Positions 1-11,479 of a DNA stretch of 64,000 bases are shown one piece after another. The notes under the pieces were generated by a model. It saw only the letters and a program-made list of their open reading frames with translations. It was not told the DNA's origin and searched no databases. The position numbers and the translations under genes were made by a program. Positions within the stretch are counted from its first letter, which is position 1; the number at the start of each line of letters is the position of its first letter. The stretch comes from Rhexocercosporidium sp. MPI-PUGE-AT-0058 (taxonomy: Eukaryota > Ascomycota > Leotiomycetes > Helotiales), in the NCBI GenBank assembly GCA_020746875.1, contig JAGTJL010000042.1, positions 62,001-126,000 of the forward strand, read 5' to 3'.

Positions 1-498
1 GTTACGTTTTCTTATCTTTATAATAAGTTAATAATAAACCTTAATACTTTAGCTTATTTAATAAATAAATACTTTTTTGCCTTAATAATAAATTATCTTA
101 AAAAAAACTAGAAAACCTTTTGCCGTTAACTTGCTTTATATAATTTAACGCGCGTTATTCGACTTTAAACTTCGACTTCGACTTATATTTAATTAATAAA
201 TTAATTAATAACCTTAAATACTTTTTACTTTATATTACTATTTTTTCCGACTTCTCTTTCTCGTCGATAAAGCTTTAAAGAAAAAAGCGCTCTTTTATAA
301 TTAAGTTTTATTAATACTTTTATTTCTTTAATCGAGACTTTTATAAAAGAATCCGATAACTTTAAAGAACTTTATTTAAATTCAAAAAATAAACCTCAGA
401 ACTTCTTCGACGCTTCGCTAAAGCTTATTATTATTATAAAAGGCTTTACCTTCGCTTAATAAGTAAAAGTAAATTAATTAATTAAAATCTCCGTTAGC

Positions 499-530
<32 letters not shown>

Positions 531-926
531 ATAAGCCCTCGATTAATATATTCTTAATAACCCCTATTAAAAAACTCGTACTCCTTTTTTTTTTGTATAA
601 TTAATTAATACGTGCTTTTATAACGGACCTTTAGTTAATTACCGACTATTACTTATTAAAGTTAAATAATTTAATTTAAGTTATAAAGCCTTTTAAAGTT
701 AAGTACCCCCGTATTTCCTTTAGCGATTATAAAAGCGATATTAAATATAATATTTAAAAAATAAAAATAAAGTTATTTATAAAAAAGTACTTAAGTAATT
801 TTAAAAATAAAATATTATAAGTTAAGGCTTACTTTTAGTATACGGCCGGCGAAGCAAAGACTATTTTATCTTTTAATATATAAACCCCGAATTTGCCGGC
901 ACTTTCGATATTATCGCCGACGTTTT
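1..926 (+). mobile_element. Chromovirus (Ty3/Gypsy) fragment H, gag region
   Basis: This stretch is a second copy of the 5' internal part of element E, in the opposite orientation. Base 1 corresponds to about 54210 of E, and similarity runs down to about 53320 of E, ending near 926. Since E's 5' LTR starts about 60 bases beyond that point, H's own 5' LTR should lie just left of the window. Read on the plus strand with TAA/TAG taken as Gln, it gives a Gag-like protein around 700-920. No intact frame remains and the right end is a truncation, not an LTR. Family assignment is by homology to E, whose RT and chromodomain are recognisable. Confidence 0.8.
500..530. repeat. (TTA)n microsatellite in H gag
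   Basis: About ten TTA/ATT units inside the gag of H. The matching place in element E (about 53698-53716, read on the other strand) has a shorter run, so the tract has changed length since the copies separated. Confidence 0.8.
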
Positions 927-1311
927 TATAAGACTATATTAAGCTTCGGCTAAACTCGCTTAATAATATAAGATTATATTAAGCATACCTTTCCATAACT
1001 CAACTACCTTTGCATAAAGTTCCGGCTTCGCATAAAGCCTCGGCTTCCGTGCTTCGAACCTCGGAAGCTTTAAGCTTCCAGTAAAGGGTTATTCAGGGCT
1101 AAAACAGTGGCTTCATCAAGCCCTAAGCTTCCGTGTTTTAAACCTCGGAAGCTCTGGTAATATAAAACTAGTCTTAATACAAAGCTAGTTTCAATATAAA
1201 GCTAATAACCGATGCGAGAGCAAATAGCCGATGCGAGAGCAAATAGCCGATGCGAGAGCAAATAGCCGATGCGAGAGCTAAATAGCTTGGCGCCTAAAAG
1301 TAATTATATAG
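927..1311. other. Less mutated block between H and the ATAG insertion site
   Basis: This 385-bp stretch has visibly more G+C than its neighbours and no recognisable gene. It holds two similar hairpins near 1046-1076 and 1119-1153, each with a GCTTCCG arm and a CGGAAGC arm around a 12-nt loop. A GAYTATATTAAGC motif occurs twice (931 and 971), and four tandem 19-mers follow. Its right edge is the ATAG target duplication (1308-1311) of the Gypsy locus; the other side of that site resumes at 47755. It could be a remnant of a non-autonomous element or a surviving piece of host DNA; I cannot tell which. Confidence 0.6.
1209..1285. repeat. Four tandem copies of a 19-bp unit
   Basis: The unit CCGATGCGAGAGCAAATAG is repeated four times head to tail. 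The first three are essentially identical and the last has one extra T. There is no spacer, so this is a minisatellite and not a CRISPR array. Near-perfect identity beside heavily mutated DNA suggests recent expansion or escape from RIP, which is inefficient on very short repeats. Confidence 0.9.
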
Positions 1312-1593
1312 TGTGGAAGGGAAAACACCAAGCACATAACAAGAGGGTAGCAAAGCAAGTGCCGGAGGGTAAATATAAGAAATACTTATTTAATAAATAT
1401 TAAAAATATTATATATTTAAAAAGTATAATTTATTAAAGAAAAGAAAAGGTATAATTTAAATAAAAAGGAAAAGTTATAATAATAAAAATCGTTATTATT
1501 TTTTAAAAAATATTACCTTAAAGGCTATCTTAAATATAATAAAATACAACTTAATCACGTAATAAATAGACTTCTAAAGTTAACCTTATTATA
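1312..1593 (-). repeat. 3' LTR of Gypsy copy C
   Basis: A 282-bp LTR starting TGTGGAAGGG on the plus strand and ending in ATTATA, a RIP-mutated ACCACA. It matches the LTRs at 35357, 47469, 19401 and 31706 (the last two inverted). It is followed by TGCGTCTCCTTCTT, which on the minus strand is the purine-rich polypurine tract. Confidence 0.92.
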
Positions 1594-1719
1594 TGCGTCT
1601 CCTTCTTAAAAAACTCATACTCGACCTCGAGTAAAAAAATAAAAATTAATATTATAGCTTTAAAGTTTTAAATACTTAAAAGGAAATGTATTTAAGTAAG
1701 AATAAGTAAATATTAAGTG

Positions 1720-3220
1720 ACTTATACCTTACCTTTAAAAGTAAACAATCGTCTCGCTTAATAACCTTAAATATTATCTTTTATTTTATTATTTTTTTTC
1801 CTTCCTTTCTTTTTTAATAACTTTATTACTTTTTGTTAAAATACTCTTAAAAAGGCTTTACGCGTTTCTTTATACTTATATTAATTTTTTTATATTTCTT
1901 AATACTTATCGCATCATTTCTACCACTTAAACTTGCTTTTTTAAATATTATATTTAAGTAAACTTTAGCTTTAATAAGGCTAAAGTAATTCTTTTAAAAT
2001 AAATTAGCGTATAATTATTATTTTAAATGAATTCCCGACTCCTTTTCTTATAACGTAAAGACTAACTTTATTTATAAAATAAAAATCGATTCTTATAACG
2101 CGTCGAATTCGTTAATATTCCCTTATACTTTAAGCTAGCGTATTTTTAACGACTCCGCTCTTTTTTTATACTTTTATTTTAACGAATCTTTTATAAACCT
2201 TTTTAATTTCTTAATTATTATTAAAAATAAAAAGAAATATATTAAAAATATATTAAAAAAATAAAAATATATAAATATATAAAATTAAAAGTAAATAAGT
2301 AATTAAAGGACAGTCTTCTTACTTTCGAAGTTTAAAATATAATAAAGAAATAAAAAGAAGCTAATCAAAGTATCTCTTTTATTAACTTAATTAAGTTTTT
2401 TTTTTATTTTTATCTTCTTTTCTTTACTTTTACTTTTTTAATAAATCGATATTAAATAATAAGAAAGTCGGTCTTAAGTAATTTCCCCTTTTCTTATCTT
2501 AACGGTTATTATATTAAATAAAAGCGTTAATAATATTTTAATAACTTTTTATTATATTTTTTTATTATTTTTTAATAAATAAATAAATTATTATAAGCGG
2601 CTGAGATTTATTATATTTAAAAAAGAAAAAAAAGAAATATTATATTTTATATATTAACTTTAAGTTACTTAGTCTTCCTCGCGGTCTTTTTTTTTCCTTA
2701 GCGGCAGATTACAAAATAAAAGCTTCTCGAAAACAACCCTTAAAGCTTTAATAAATTATAAATTATCTTAAACCGCTTTTATCGTCGCTTTCCTTCGACT
2801 TGCTTTTCATTATTAATTAATTAAAAAAAGTAAAAAGCTAAAAGTAAGTTTTCTCTTGTTCGATATTACTAACTTTTAAATCTTAATAATTCTTTAATAC
2901 GATTTAAAGACTTAAAGTAAAGGCGTAACTTTAATCGCTTTATTAAATAAAAAATGTTTTTAATCTTATTACTTATTTTAAGCTTTTATTAATTATATTA
3001 TAAATAACTTTTAAATTAATAATATCGAGCTTTCCGGAAGTCCTTTCTTATTAAGGCAATCTCTTTTTATTTAAAAATAAGATTCCTTTTTAAAAAACCT
3101 TATATTAATATAATTTTATAGTGATTTTAAAAGTAATAAAAACATTCCTTAAATATTTTTATAAGCCGGTATAAGCTAAGCCGGATTCTAAGTCTAAAGA
3201 AAAAATAAATATATTATAAA
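1720..3220 (-). pseudogene. Decayed 3' accessory frame (ORF3) of Gypsy copy C
   Basis: Position and nucleotide similarity match the 3' accessory frame of copy A (about 30076-31590), which is easier to read there. The product is not recognised. Here it is heavily interrupted by RIP-type stops and cannot encode protein. It lies between the integrase end and the 3' LTR, on the same strand as pol. Confidence 0.55.
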
Positions 3221-3965
3221 GGCGGAAGTAATAATATTCTTTCTTAATTAATTAATATTCTTAATTTAAAGGTCTGAAAACTAATATTTAATTAAAAGAA
3301 GCTCTTAACTTAAAGTCTAGTTAATTTACTTAATAAAAAACAATTCTATAAAAATAAAGTCAAAGGAATACTTATAAATAACTTAAGTACTTATAATAAA
3401 GCATTATTTACTCGCTTAAGTCTTTTATAAAGTTATTACCGCGACAAAACCATAATAATAATATTTAAATTTTAATAAGCGAGATTTCGGAACGGCTAAG
3501 GAAGAGGCGTGTAATTCAGATTAATTAAAATCTCCTTTTATATAAAGTAATTTTATTTATTTTATTATTTTTAAATTAATTAACCGAAACTCTAAGGAAA
3601 TAAAATCGTTATTACTTTAGCACTTCGATACGTTATTTAAAATAACTTAAGATAAGCTTAGCTTATCATAGTATTTAATCCGCTATCTTATACTTTTACT
3701 TTTAATTAAGTTATTATTATTAATACTTAAGTAGCGTAAAGGCTTAGACTTAGCAGCCGTAGATCGAAAAAACTTATAAAATCTAATAATAACTTTTACG
3801 TTAAACTTTAGGCTCACGACAACTCGACCGCTGATTTCTAAAGACTAATAATTTAATTAAGAATAAAACACTTATAATATGGAAAGTTAAAGGCGTAAAA
3901 GAAATGTAAAAAAGCTAGAGATTTACAACTTATTAATTATATTTATTTTATTTATTTTTAACTTA

Positions 3966-4000
3966 ACCGTCACGGTCTCGGAGTACTGGGCTCCGTTTTT
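3966..4000 (-). other. Conserved hairpin in Gypsy 3' region (copy C)
   Basis: The plus strand shows CGGAG, a 7-nt loop, then CTCCG, preceded by the palindrome CCGTCACGG. Copy A has the same structure near 29295-29330 and copy B near 38005-38035. This copy is the least mutated of the three. It may be a structured RNA element of the retrotransposon transcript; that role is inference. Confidence 0.55.
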
Positions 4001-5069
4001 AAGCACGCTATATTAAAGTTATTAATATTTAAATAAACCTTTTATATTACTAATAATAAATTTAACGATTTTTATTACTAATATAAAGTAATTATAATAG
4101 TTTATTTCCCTCACAATAATTTATAGCCTGTCGCGCGTTTTATCGTTTATTTAAATATATAGATTAATTTCATTTATTTAGCCTTATAAACTCTTTCAAA
4201 TTCTAAGTCGTTTAATTACGCGTAATCTTTTAATTATTATATATTTTCTTTTTAAATTAATAGCTTATTTATTATAGTCTTAAAAGTTATTTTAATTAAA
4301 ATAAATCTTTTTCATTATAAAGTATTTAAATAATATTAAAGAAGAATTTCTAGTTTTTAATTACTTTCGGGGACTTATTATACGAGTCTATTTTAGTAAT
4401 ATATCTCGGAGAATTATTATTTTTAGCGCCTGGCCTATTAATATATTAAAACTATTAACGCTTTAAAACGGCTCGTTAAAAAAACCTTATTTAACTTATT
4501 ATTTAACTTTTTATAAGATTTAATAAAGAATAAGTATTCGATTAGATTTTATTCTTTTATAACGCAAGTTATAATCGACTTAATTTAATTAAATTATCTT
4601 ACAGGGCTAAAACTCTTTTTAAGTATTTTAGGGGCTTTTTTAGCTTTATAAAGTATTAATAATTATTATATTTATAGGCTTTCGAGTTTATACGTCTAGC
4701 GTTAATAATACTGAATTATTCAAAGGGTAGTTACTATAAATATATTATTTAGCTCGACTGGGATATTAGTATTATTATTACGGAACGACTTATAAGTGCG
4801 ATCGGAGGGTATTTATAAGCGTAAATAGTATTTAAAGTATTAAAGGGATTTTTCGTCGTTTAAAGGAGAGCCCTTAGTGTTTTAATATATACCTTTATTA
4901 TTATGGCCTAATTTTCGTTTCTTTTATAAAGTATAAAAAGTACGTCTTTATTATAATTTAACGTTCGATAACGTTAAACGATAAGCTATAAAAATTATAA
5001 TAAAAAATAGTTAATAATATTAGTCGTGGCAATTAGGCTACTTACTAAAAGAATAAATAACGACTCGAT

Positions 5070-7143
5070 ATTGATTTTATTTTGCGTAAGTTAATCTTTT
5101 AAATACTTTAATAATTATTTTATTATTTTATATAACTTATCTCGTAGGCTTTTTAAAGTCTTTAAGGCCTTGTAAATTTCGCTCCTTAAGACTAGGTTTA
5201 AGTTAATCTTTATTATTATTATATTAAGTTATTATTAAAAGCTCGTTGTCTTTATAATAAATAAAGCGCTTTCGTTTATAAAATAGCTTAAGGCGATTAA
5301 TTATAAAAGTATTATAAAAAAGTGCACCGTTATTTTTTAACTCCTTTAGCTTATAATAACTCTTTTTAAGAAAGGCCTCGTAAATTTCATAAAATCTTAG
5401 CTATTAAAGGTTAAGCTTTTTATTCTTTAATATATTAATTTCCCGAATAGAATCGTACTTAATAATTAAGTCTTTAACTTATAATAGCTTATTTTAAATA
5501 TCTTTTTTTGCGTCGAAAGCTTCTTTTTCTTTTTATTTATAGCGTATCTTTTAAAGCTTAATTTCTTTTATATTATTATTCCGCATTTAATATTAAAAAG
5601 TTCGAATATAAATTAAATCACTAATACTTTTAATATCTTTTAAGAAAAGGCTTTTCTATATAAAGTAACGTATTTTAATAAAAAAACTAATTCTTTATTA
5701 TAAATTATATAAAAAGGATATAACTTATAAATCTATAAATTATAATACGGTTAGCGAATAAAACCGCTAGTAAATTACTTATCTAGTTTTCTTTTATTTT
5801 AAAAAGAGTATTCTTAATAAAGCCATATCTCTACTCGATTATATTATTAGCTGTCGCGTTATAAGTCGATATTTAAATTCGTCGAATTTCCATTTTATTT
5901 AATAAATTAACGACTTCGCTTATGTTTTCTATGCCTTTATTAATTATTAGCTTTTAAAATAGCTTATATCGGCAAATAATATCTTATTAAATAAAATCAG
6001 TAATGCCTTTAGCTTTTTTCAAAGTAAACGCCTTAACCTTAACTTAACCGCTTATATTATTTTAAGCGATAATAAAATACTTCTTTTCGTTTTATATTAA
6101 TATAAAAGTAATATTTAGCGTCTATTTTTTTATAAGTTTATTTAAAATAATTAAAACTATAAGTTCTTCTTATTACTTAATACTACGTAATATATACTTA
6201 TTATATATTTTAACGAATTCCGCGAAGTCCTTAAAACAGCCTTTTTAAAAATAACGTTAAAAGATATAATAATATATACTTTCCTTTTTTTTATAATCGG
6301 AGCTATTATAGCAGCTTCGCAAAATATATGCCTTATTTTTATTAATATTAATAATAAGTTTAATAAATACGCCTTTTAATAAAAGTCTTTAAATATATTA
6401 ATTATAAACTTTATATAATAATACTTTTTTCTTAAATATATAAAAGGCTTTTAAATTTATACTTTTTAAAATCTTAAGCGTAATTAAGTAAATAATTATC
6501 TTTTAGTAATACGTTTTATAATATTTTAAAGATATTAGTAAATCTATTTCGCTCTTTTAGTTTATACTCGAGTCGCTATTAAGTATTATTTAATTATTTG
6601 ATTTATTTTATAATTCTTAGACTTTTTACTTTATATCGATGAAAATATCGCGTCTTCGGGTTAGCTTAGGGTTATCGAAAGTCTTTGATTCTTTTATTAA
6701 GTCTTTTATACTCTCCGCTTTTATTAAATAAATTCCAATCGTATTAAGCTTAGCTAAAATCTAATTTTTATTATTATTATTTTCGGTATTCTCTTTAATA
6801 TCCTTAAGGTATTTAAGTCTTCTTAAGAAAGTATTTATTATTATATGCGTAATACCTTTAATATAACGCATTTTAAAGTCGAAAAGCTTAATTTAGGCGA
6901 GTTAACGAGTAAGTATTATATTAAGGTAGTCGTAAGTAGCTCCTTTAAGTTAAGTAATAAGGGTGTTTACGTTAATCTTTATAATAAAGTAGACCCTTAT
7001 AAGCTAGATTTTAAGCTTCTTAAAGAATAAGAGTATATCTTTATATTTTCTTTTTATAACGTTATAGTCTTATTTTGCTTTTATTTAAAAGCCGCTTTTA
7101 TACCTTATCGGTCTAAGCTTATTATTTTTCGGGTTACGCTAAT
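5070..7143 (-). pseudogene. Decayed pol of Gypsy copy C: integrase and end of RNase H
   Basis: On the minus strand this aligns with the integrase and RNase H part of copy A's pol (about 26470-28240). It carries the stretch around 5876-6060 that is deleted from the integrase core of copy B. Short open frames on the plus strand here, such as 6845-7030, are antisense shadows. There are many stops; non-functional. Confidence 0.75.
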
Positions 7144-7457
7144 TGTTGGATTTCACTTCGGTAACTCGTGCCGATTCTACCTTAGAATAGCCGAAGGGGT
7201 TTCCACTGCTTACGCGGTCCGGAAATTACCTTCTTATTCCGGGAAATTACGCTCGTATTTAATTACGTAGCTCGTAAAGGCTACGTAATTAGTTACGTAG
7301 TCGTAAAAGCTTTTAGAAAAGCTATTATTTTATATATAATTACCGAAGAGCTCTTTTAGCTTTTTAAGTAAGCAAGTAATTAATTTTATTTTGTCTTTAA
7401 TCACGTGTTCTCATTTATTGCGCTTTCTTATTCCTGATTGGCTCGCTTATTCTCATA
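7144..7457 (+). repeat. 5' LTR of Copia D
   Basis: A 314-bp LTR from TGTTGGATTTC to ATTCTCATA (the 3' copy ends in TCTCACA), matching 33102-33415. It contains a palindromic TACGTAGC...GCTACGTA block that is partly deleted in the F copy. The internal region starts TGGTAACA, a plausible primer-binding site because it begins with TGG; the tRNA was not identified. Confidence 0.95.
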
Positions 7458-8284
7458 TGGTAACAATTCGGCGATTCGCTAAGGCAGCCAATAATATCAG
7501 TCAACCGATACACAACTTCCCGATCGAGACAACTAGCCGAGCTTTCTCGGCTAATACCGCTTCGGCTGCTTCCGTTCAAACGCTTGTCGATAAAGCCATA
7601 CTAGCTTCTCTTGACTGAAGTAAGCTAGACTCCTTTGAGCCCTTATTAACCCGATTAAGACGTATTACGGACCCGAGGCCTTTGACTTTAAGACTAAACT
7701 GTAAGGAAATCATAACTTAGCGGTCCTTAGACATTATAAGCGCGCGTAGCTACCTAGATTGCGGTTCTAAGTCTTATAATAAACTTCTCATTCTTAGGCG
7801 CTTATATCTTTTACGGCGCTAGTAGTGGCTATAAGTAGCGTGCTAGCGTGGCTTGTATTAGGGAGTGGCTGTCCGTATCGTTACTAGTTTAGTATAAATT
7901 ACAGTGGTTTTTAGGCTTTTCTAACTGTATAAGAAGCCATCCTCGGAGAGGGTTACAGTTAGTTAAGCTTATTAATTCCTGTGAGAAAAACCAAGCTAGT
8001 AGTGACGCTAGCGTTGTAATAAGAGCCTAAGCAGACCAGCTGGGAACCCTGTTATAATACTAGTTAAGCGAAACCCTCGGTAAGGTAATAATAAGTCCTT
8101 GGCAAGACTTTTTACCTTAAATATCGATTTTATATCGATTTAGGGTATACCAAATCAAGGAGGGTAGCTTTAAAGTGAGGTTAAAGACTTAAATAAAGTC
8201 TAAGACTAGAATAGTTTAATAAATCACTATAAGTAATAATCGCTTAAAGGAATTGAAGCTAAACTCAATCGAGATAAGCTTAAA
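7458..8284 (+). other. Leader of Copia D with a possible decayed upstream frame
   Basis: About 830 bp separate the 5' LTR from the gag ATG. One plus-strand frame from about 7469 to about 7860 stays open if TAG, TAA and one TGA are treated as RIP products. It reads as an ordinary mixed-composition protein with no family I recognise. The first part lies in a 75-codon open frame starting inside the LTR (7391-7618). It could equally be structured leader RNA. The second half (7860-8284) shows nothing I can assign. Confidence 0.4.
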
Positions 8285-10003
8285 ATGGCTGTTACTGCCT
8301 TTAAAGGAGAGAAGCTAGTAGGGAAGTTTAATTATATTAAGTGGATAAATCTCGCTAGCTTATTCCTGGAAATTAACGGTTATATGCCTTATATTTCCGG
8401 CAAAGCTTTACCTCCGGACTAATCCTTATATTACGCTAAGGGCACCGAAGGAGGTAGAACCGTATTAGCCCCTTATTCTTATGAGCTAGTTGTAAAATAT
8501 TACGAGAAGTTAGACTACTTTGAGATGTAAAGCTAAAAGGCGCTAAGGGCGTTAAAGTCGATTATATCGCTGGAAAATTAAGAGCAATTTAAAGATAAAG
8601 ATACGGCTAAAAAGCTATGGAATGCTATTTAATCTACTTTCGGCTAATTAACGCTTGAGCTAGTCGGCCGTTATATAAATCAAATCGTCGATTCTAATTA
8701 CAGCTCTTATAAGAGTATAAACGAATATATTAGCGTAATCTAATTAAGCGCCATATACTTAAAGCAGCTAGACTGCGAGATTCTTAAGCCCGTAATTATT
8801 AGCTTACTATTAAAAGGCTTGCCGAGCTCTTTTAACGCCTTTTCGTCTCGTAAATACAAGAAAATATCAGGTAATCTTAAGAATATCGATATTAACGGTT
8901 TAATTAACGACTTAATTTCGGAAGAAGCTCGTATGGGCGCTAACGCCGACTTTAACGCTAATAAAGCGTTTAAAGGCGATAAAAGCGGTAATAAAAAGCA
9001 TTGTAATAAGTGCAAAGTCACGGGATATATAACATTTACGTGCTAGGTCTTATATCCTGAGCTAAAGCTTAATAATTCGGAAAATCCGAATAAAAAGCCT
9101 AATAAGGCTAAAAAGGCTAAGGAGTCAAAAGGCGAATCAAAAACAGAATTTACGAAGGCTATTATGGCCGTATTTAAGACTTATACGCCGCCTAATAAGC
9201 ACGTGACGGCTAGAAAGCTTATAAAGGTATATATAAATTACTTACTTTTATCAAAGGGTAAGTCAATTGTGAAGCTTAAAGTGCAGCTTGAACCTCTTTT
9301 ATTTATGAGTACTTTTGTAAATACTATAGAGGAATTAAGCGAGTCCGATTCTAATTAATCAGAAGGAGATATTATAAATTAAGCTTTTAGAACCGTCTAT
9401 AATTATAAACTAATTCTAGACTCTAGTATTAGCGAGTATTATACGTCTAATAAGGGATGGTTATTTAATTATTAATTTATTCTTCGGAAATCGGTTATAA
9501 TCGCTAACGGCGACGTATTACCGATATTAGGCACGGGAGATATTCTTATTAAGGGCAATAACGGTATAGAAGTAGTTATCTAACGGGTAAACTATATTCC
9601 GGGGCTAAAAACGACTTTTTTAAGCTCAAGGGAAATGATTAAGAAAGGCTGGTTAATTAACTGTACCGAGAACGGTGCTTTATTAAAGTATAAAAAAGGC
9701 CAATTACAGGTTAAATAGGACTATAACGCTTATTACGTTCAAGCGGAAGTCGATAATGACGCTCTCGAACCTGTAATATATTAAGTAGATTTAAATTCGC
9801 CGCTAGACTTTTATTATAAGAAGCTAGTACATATAAATAAAGAGTCGATTCTTAAAACGATCGAGAAAAGCCATGGATTAAAGAAAATCTAACGAAAAGA
9901 CGTAGAGCTAGCCGATTGCAACGCTTATAATAGCGGCAAAATGCACGTGATCGGCAGTAAAAAGCTTATGTCAGACGCGCTACTTTTAATTATATTTAAT
10001 ATT
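8285..10003 (+). pseudogene. gag-pol (5' part): Copia D gag and protease (decayed)
   Basis: Gag packages the element RNA in virus-like particles and the aspartic protease cleaves the polyprotein. I chose the ATG at 8285 (context AAAATGGC), after which the Copia gag pattern starts at once. A zinc knuckle lies near 8999-9045: C-x2-C-x4-Y-x4-C, with the His changed to Tyr by a CAT-to-TAT change. The protease follows near 9415, where the active-site DSG reads DSS. Several in-frame TAA/TAG sit where Gln is expected. The frame is broken at 10003 by insertion of J and continues with integrase at 17474. Decayed and non-functional. Confidence 0.88.
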
Positions 10004-10198
10004 TATTGTGCAATATACCTTGAGGCTCCACAGAGGCGAATATCAGTTCAATTGAAGGCTGCGCAATTGCGTATATAACTATTGTTATATATTACATATG
10101 ACGCATTCAAGCTTCTTAAATAAGGGAGCTTACTGGCGTTATAGTTTTAATAGTTTTAATTGGGCTCGCTTAGCCAACTAATTATAACCTATACGATA
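10004..10198 (-). repeat. 3' LTR of Copia J
   Basis: A 195-bp LTR starting TATTGTGCA (ancestral TGT at the 5' end) and ending ACGATA (the other copy ends ACGACA). It matches 17274-17468 along its whole length, with mostly C/T and G/A differences. Confidence 0.93.
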
Positions 10199-10340
10199 CA
10201 CCTCCTCGCTAAAGACAATATGTAGCTTTAGCGAAGTAAATAAGTATATAATAAATATAATAAATAATAATAAAAAATAATAAATAATAAAGAAAAGTAA
10301 TAATTAATAATTAAAGTAAATATACTTAACGTATAAGCGA

Positions 10341-10354
10341 AAGTATATAAATAG
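10341..10354 (+). promoter_or_regulatory. TATA box of the antisense gene in J
   Basis: AAGTATATAAATAG lies about 45-60 bases before the ATG at 10400, followed by a pyrimidine-rich stretch (CTCCTCCCC...TTCTTTTT). Both are typical of fungal core promoters and point along the plus strand, opposite to J's transcript. Confidence 0.55.
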
Positions 10355-10399
10355 CTCCTCCCCTTGTAACTTCTTTTTATAAATATATTAAATTTAAAA

Positions 10400-11266
10400 A
10401 TGAGTTATGTTTCTACCGCTAAGTTGGCCGCCCGTGCCTCCCGCCTCTTTAATTTCGCCGCTACTTACGTAGCCAAAAAGGTATATTTCCTTTTGTCTTT
10501 TATATTTTTAAGTTTAGTTTTCGACGTTATTTAAGTTAAAAGATTAAGAAATTAAGTAAATTAAAATATATTAATTAATTATAATAGCCTACCGCCGCTC
10601 TCCTTCCCCCTCGCCGTCGCCTTCGCCCTCGCACCCCCTTTTTTATACCTCCCCCTGCCGCCCCTGCCGCCCCTGCTACTCCCGCCCGCCGGCGTGCTAA
10701 GGCAGGTATTAATAAGGAGGTCCTTTACTCGGTATGCGTTAAAGCTGCCTTAAAAGGTAACCTTCTTATTAGCATTTATTAAGATGTTACTGATTCGGCT
10801 CGGTGCCTTCGGTGCCATAGCCAAAATTATAGTTATATTAGTCTTATCGGGCCTGCTATCGCGGTGGCTTTTGCCGCCTTTATAGAGGAAAAGCGTAGTG
10901 CCTCTCGCACTTACGTAAGTTTAGCTTTAGCTTTTGTGTTTTAAGGTTAGCTAACTTTAAGTAATAATTAAAAAACCTCCGGGCTTCGGTCCGTAATACT
11001 CTTATTACGCCTAATATATTCATTTTATTTTTATAAACAGCTTTAAAGAATTTAATTTTAGTTATTTAATTATTATTATTGCGGCCCCCGCCCCCGCCCT
11101 TATTGTCCTTACCCCCGCCCCCCGCCTAATCCTCCTACTTATTTAGATTAATGCTAATACTAATATTAATATTATTAATGCTAGTGTTATTATTAGTAAT
11201 GTGGCCGCCTACCGCCGCCGCATTAAGGAGTTGTTAATAAAGCTAGTGGATTTATTAATAATTTAA
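10400..11266 (+). pseudogene. Intron-containing accessory gene antisense in Copia J
   Basis: Exon 1 is 10400-10480 (27 codons from ATG). The intron 10481-10587 begins GTATAT and ends TAG. Exon 2 is 10588-10914 (109 codons, same phase) and ends at a GTAAGT donor. A third exon around 11081-11266 is likely: it is GC-rich, encodes an Ala/Pro start and an Arg/Lys helix, and stops at 11264. However, its frame does not fit the obvious acceptors at 11040 or 11061, so the junction is uncertain. The protein begins MSYVSTAKLAARASRLFN, then a Pro/Ala/Arg-rich linker, then a globular part with C-x2-C near codon 94 and a Tyr where a third Cys could have been. One in-frame TAA (10780) looks like a RIP-mutated Gln. 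I do not recognise the family. Its bias to C-rich codons contrasts with the surrounding pol, partly because RIP spares CC and CG. Confidence 0.6.
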
Positions 11267-11479
11267 TTTGCGACTTAATAGCGGCTTAAGAACGTATTCC
11301 TTTAAAGTTATGATTTACTACCTTATAAGTAGCTTAAGAACGGGCCCTTTTATACTTATTTACGTTAGTTTAGTTATAGCTTCGGCTGGAATAGAATTCT
11401 TGCCTTTTAATAATTTAAAAAAAAAACATATTTTACGTAATTATATTAACTTAAAAAGTATTTTAAAATATAAAAGAAA

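Larger units (their letters stand above)
1312..7143 (-). mobile_element. Large Gypsy copy C, 3' portion
   Basis: This is the 3' half of a minus-strand copy of the family represented by A and B: 3' LTR (1312-1593), a 3' region with an extra frame, and the integrase part of pol. It stops at 7143 in the RT/RNase H region where Copia D was inserted, and resumes at 33421. The 5-bp CTAAT flanks D on both sides (7139-7143 and 33416-33420), and copy B shows the uninterrupted site near 41000. ATAG at 1308-1311 matches ATAG at 47751-47754 on the far side of copy B. Confidence 0.9.

Noticed and set aside
1209..1285. CRISPR-like direct repeats
   Set aside because: Units abut with no spacers, and the context is a eukaryotic repeat region.
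6845..7030. 61-codon plus-strand open frame in Gypsy copy C
   Set aside because: It is antisense to the RNase H/integrase part of pol, whose sense strand is fixed by copies A and B.
8740..9021. 93-codon minus-strand open frame
   Set aside because: Antisense to Copia D gag, which has the zinc knuckle on the plus strand in the same place.
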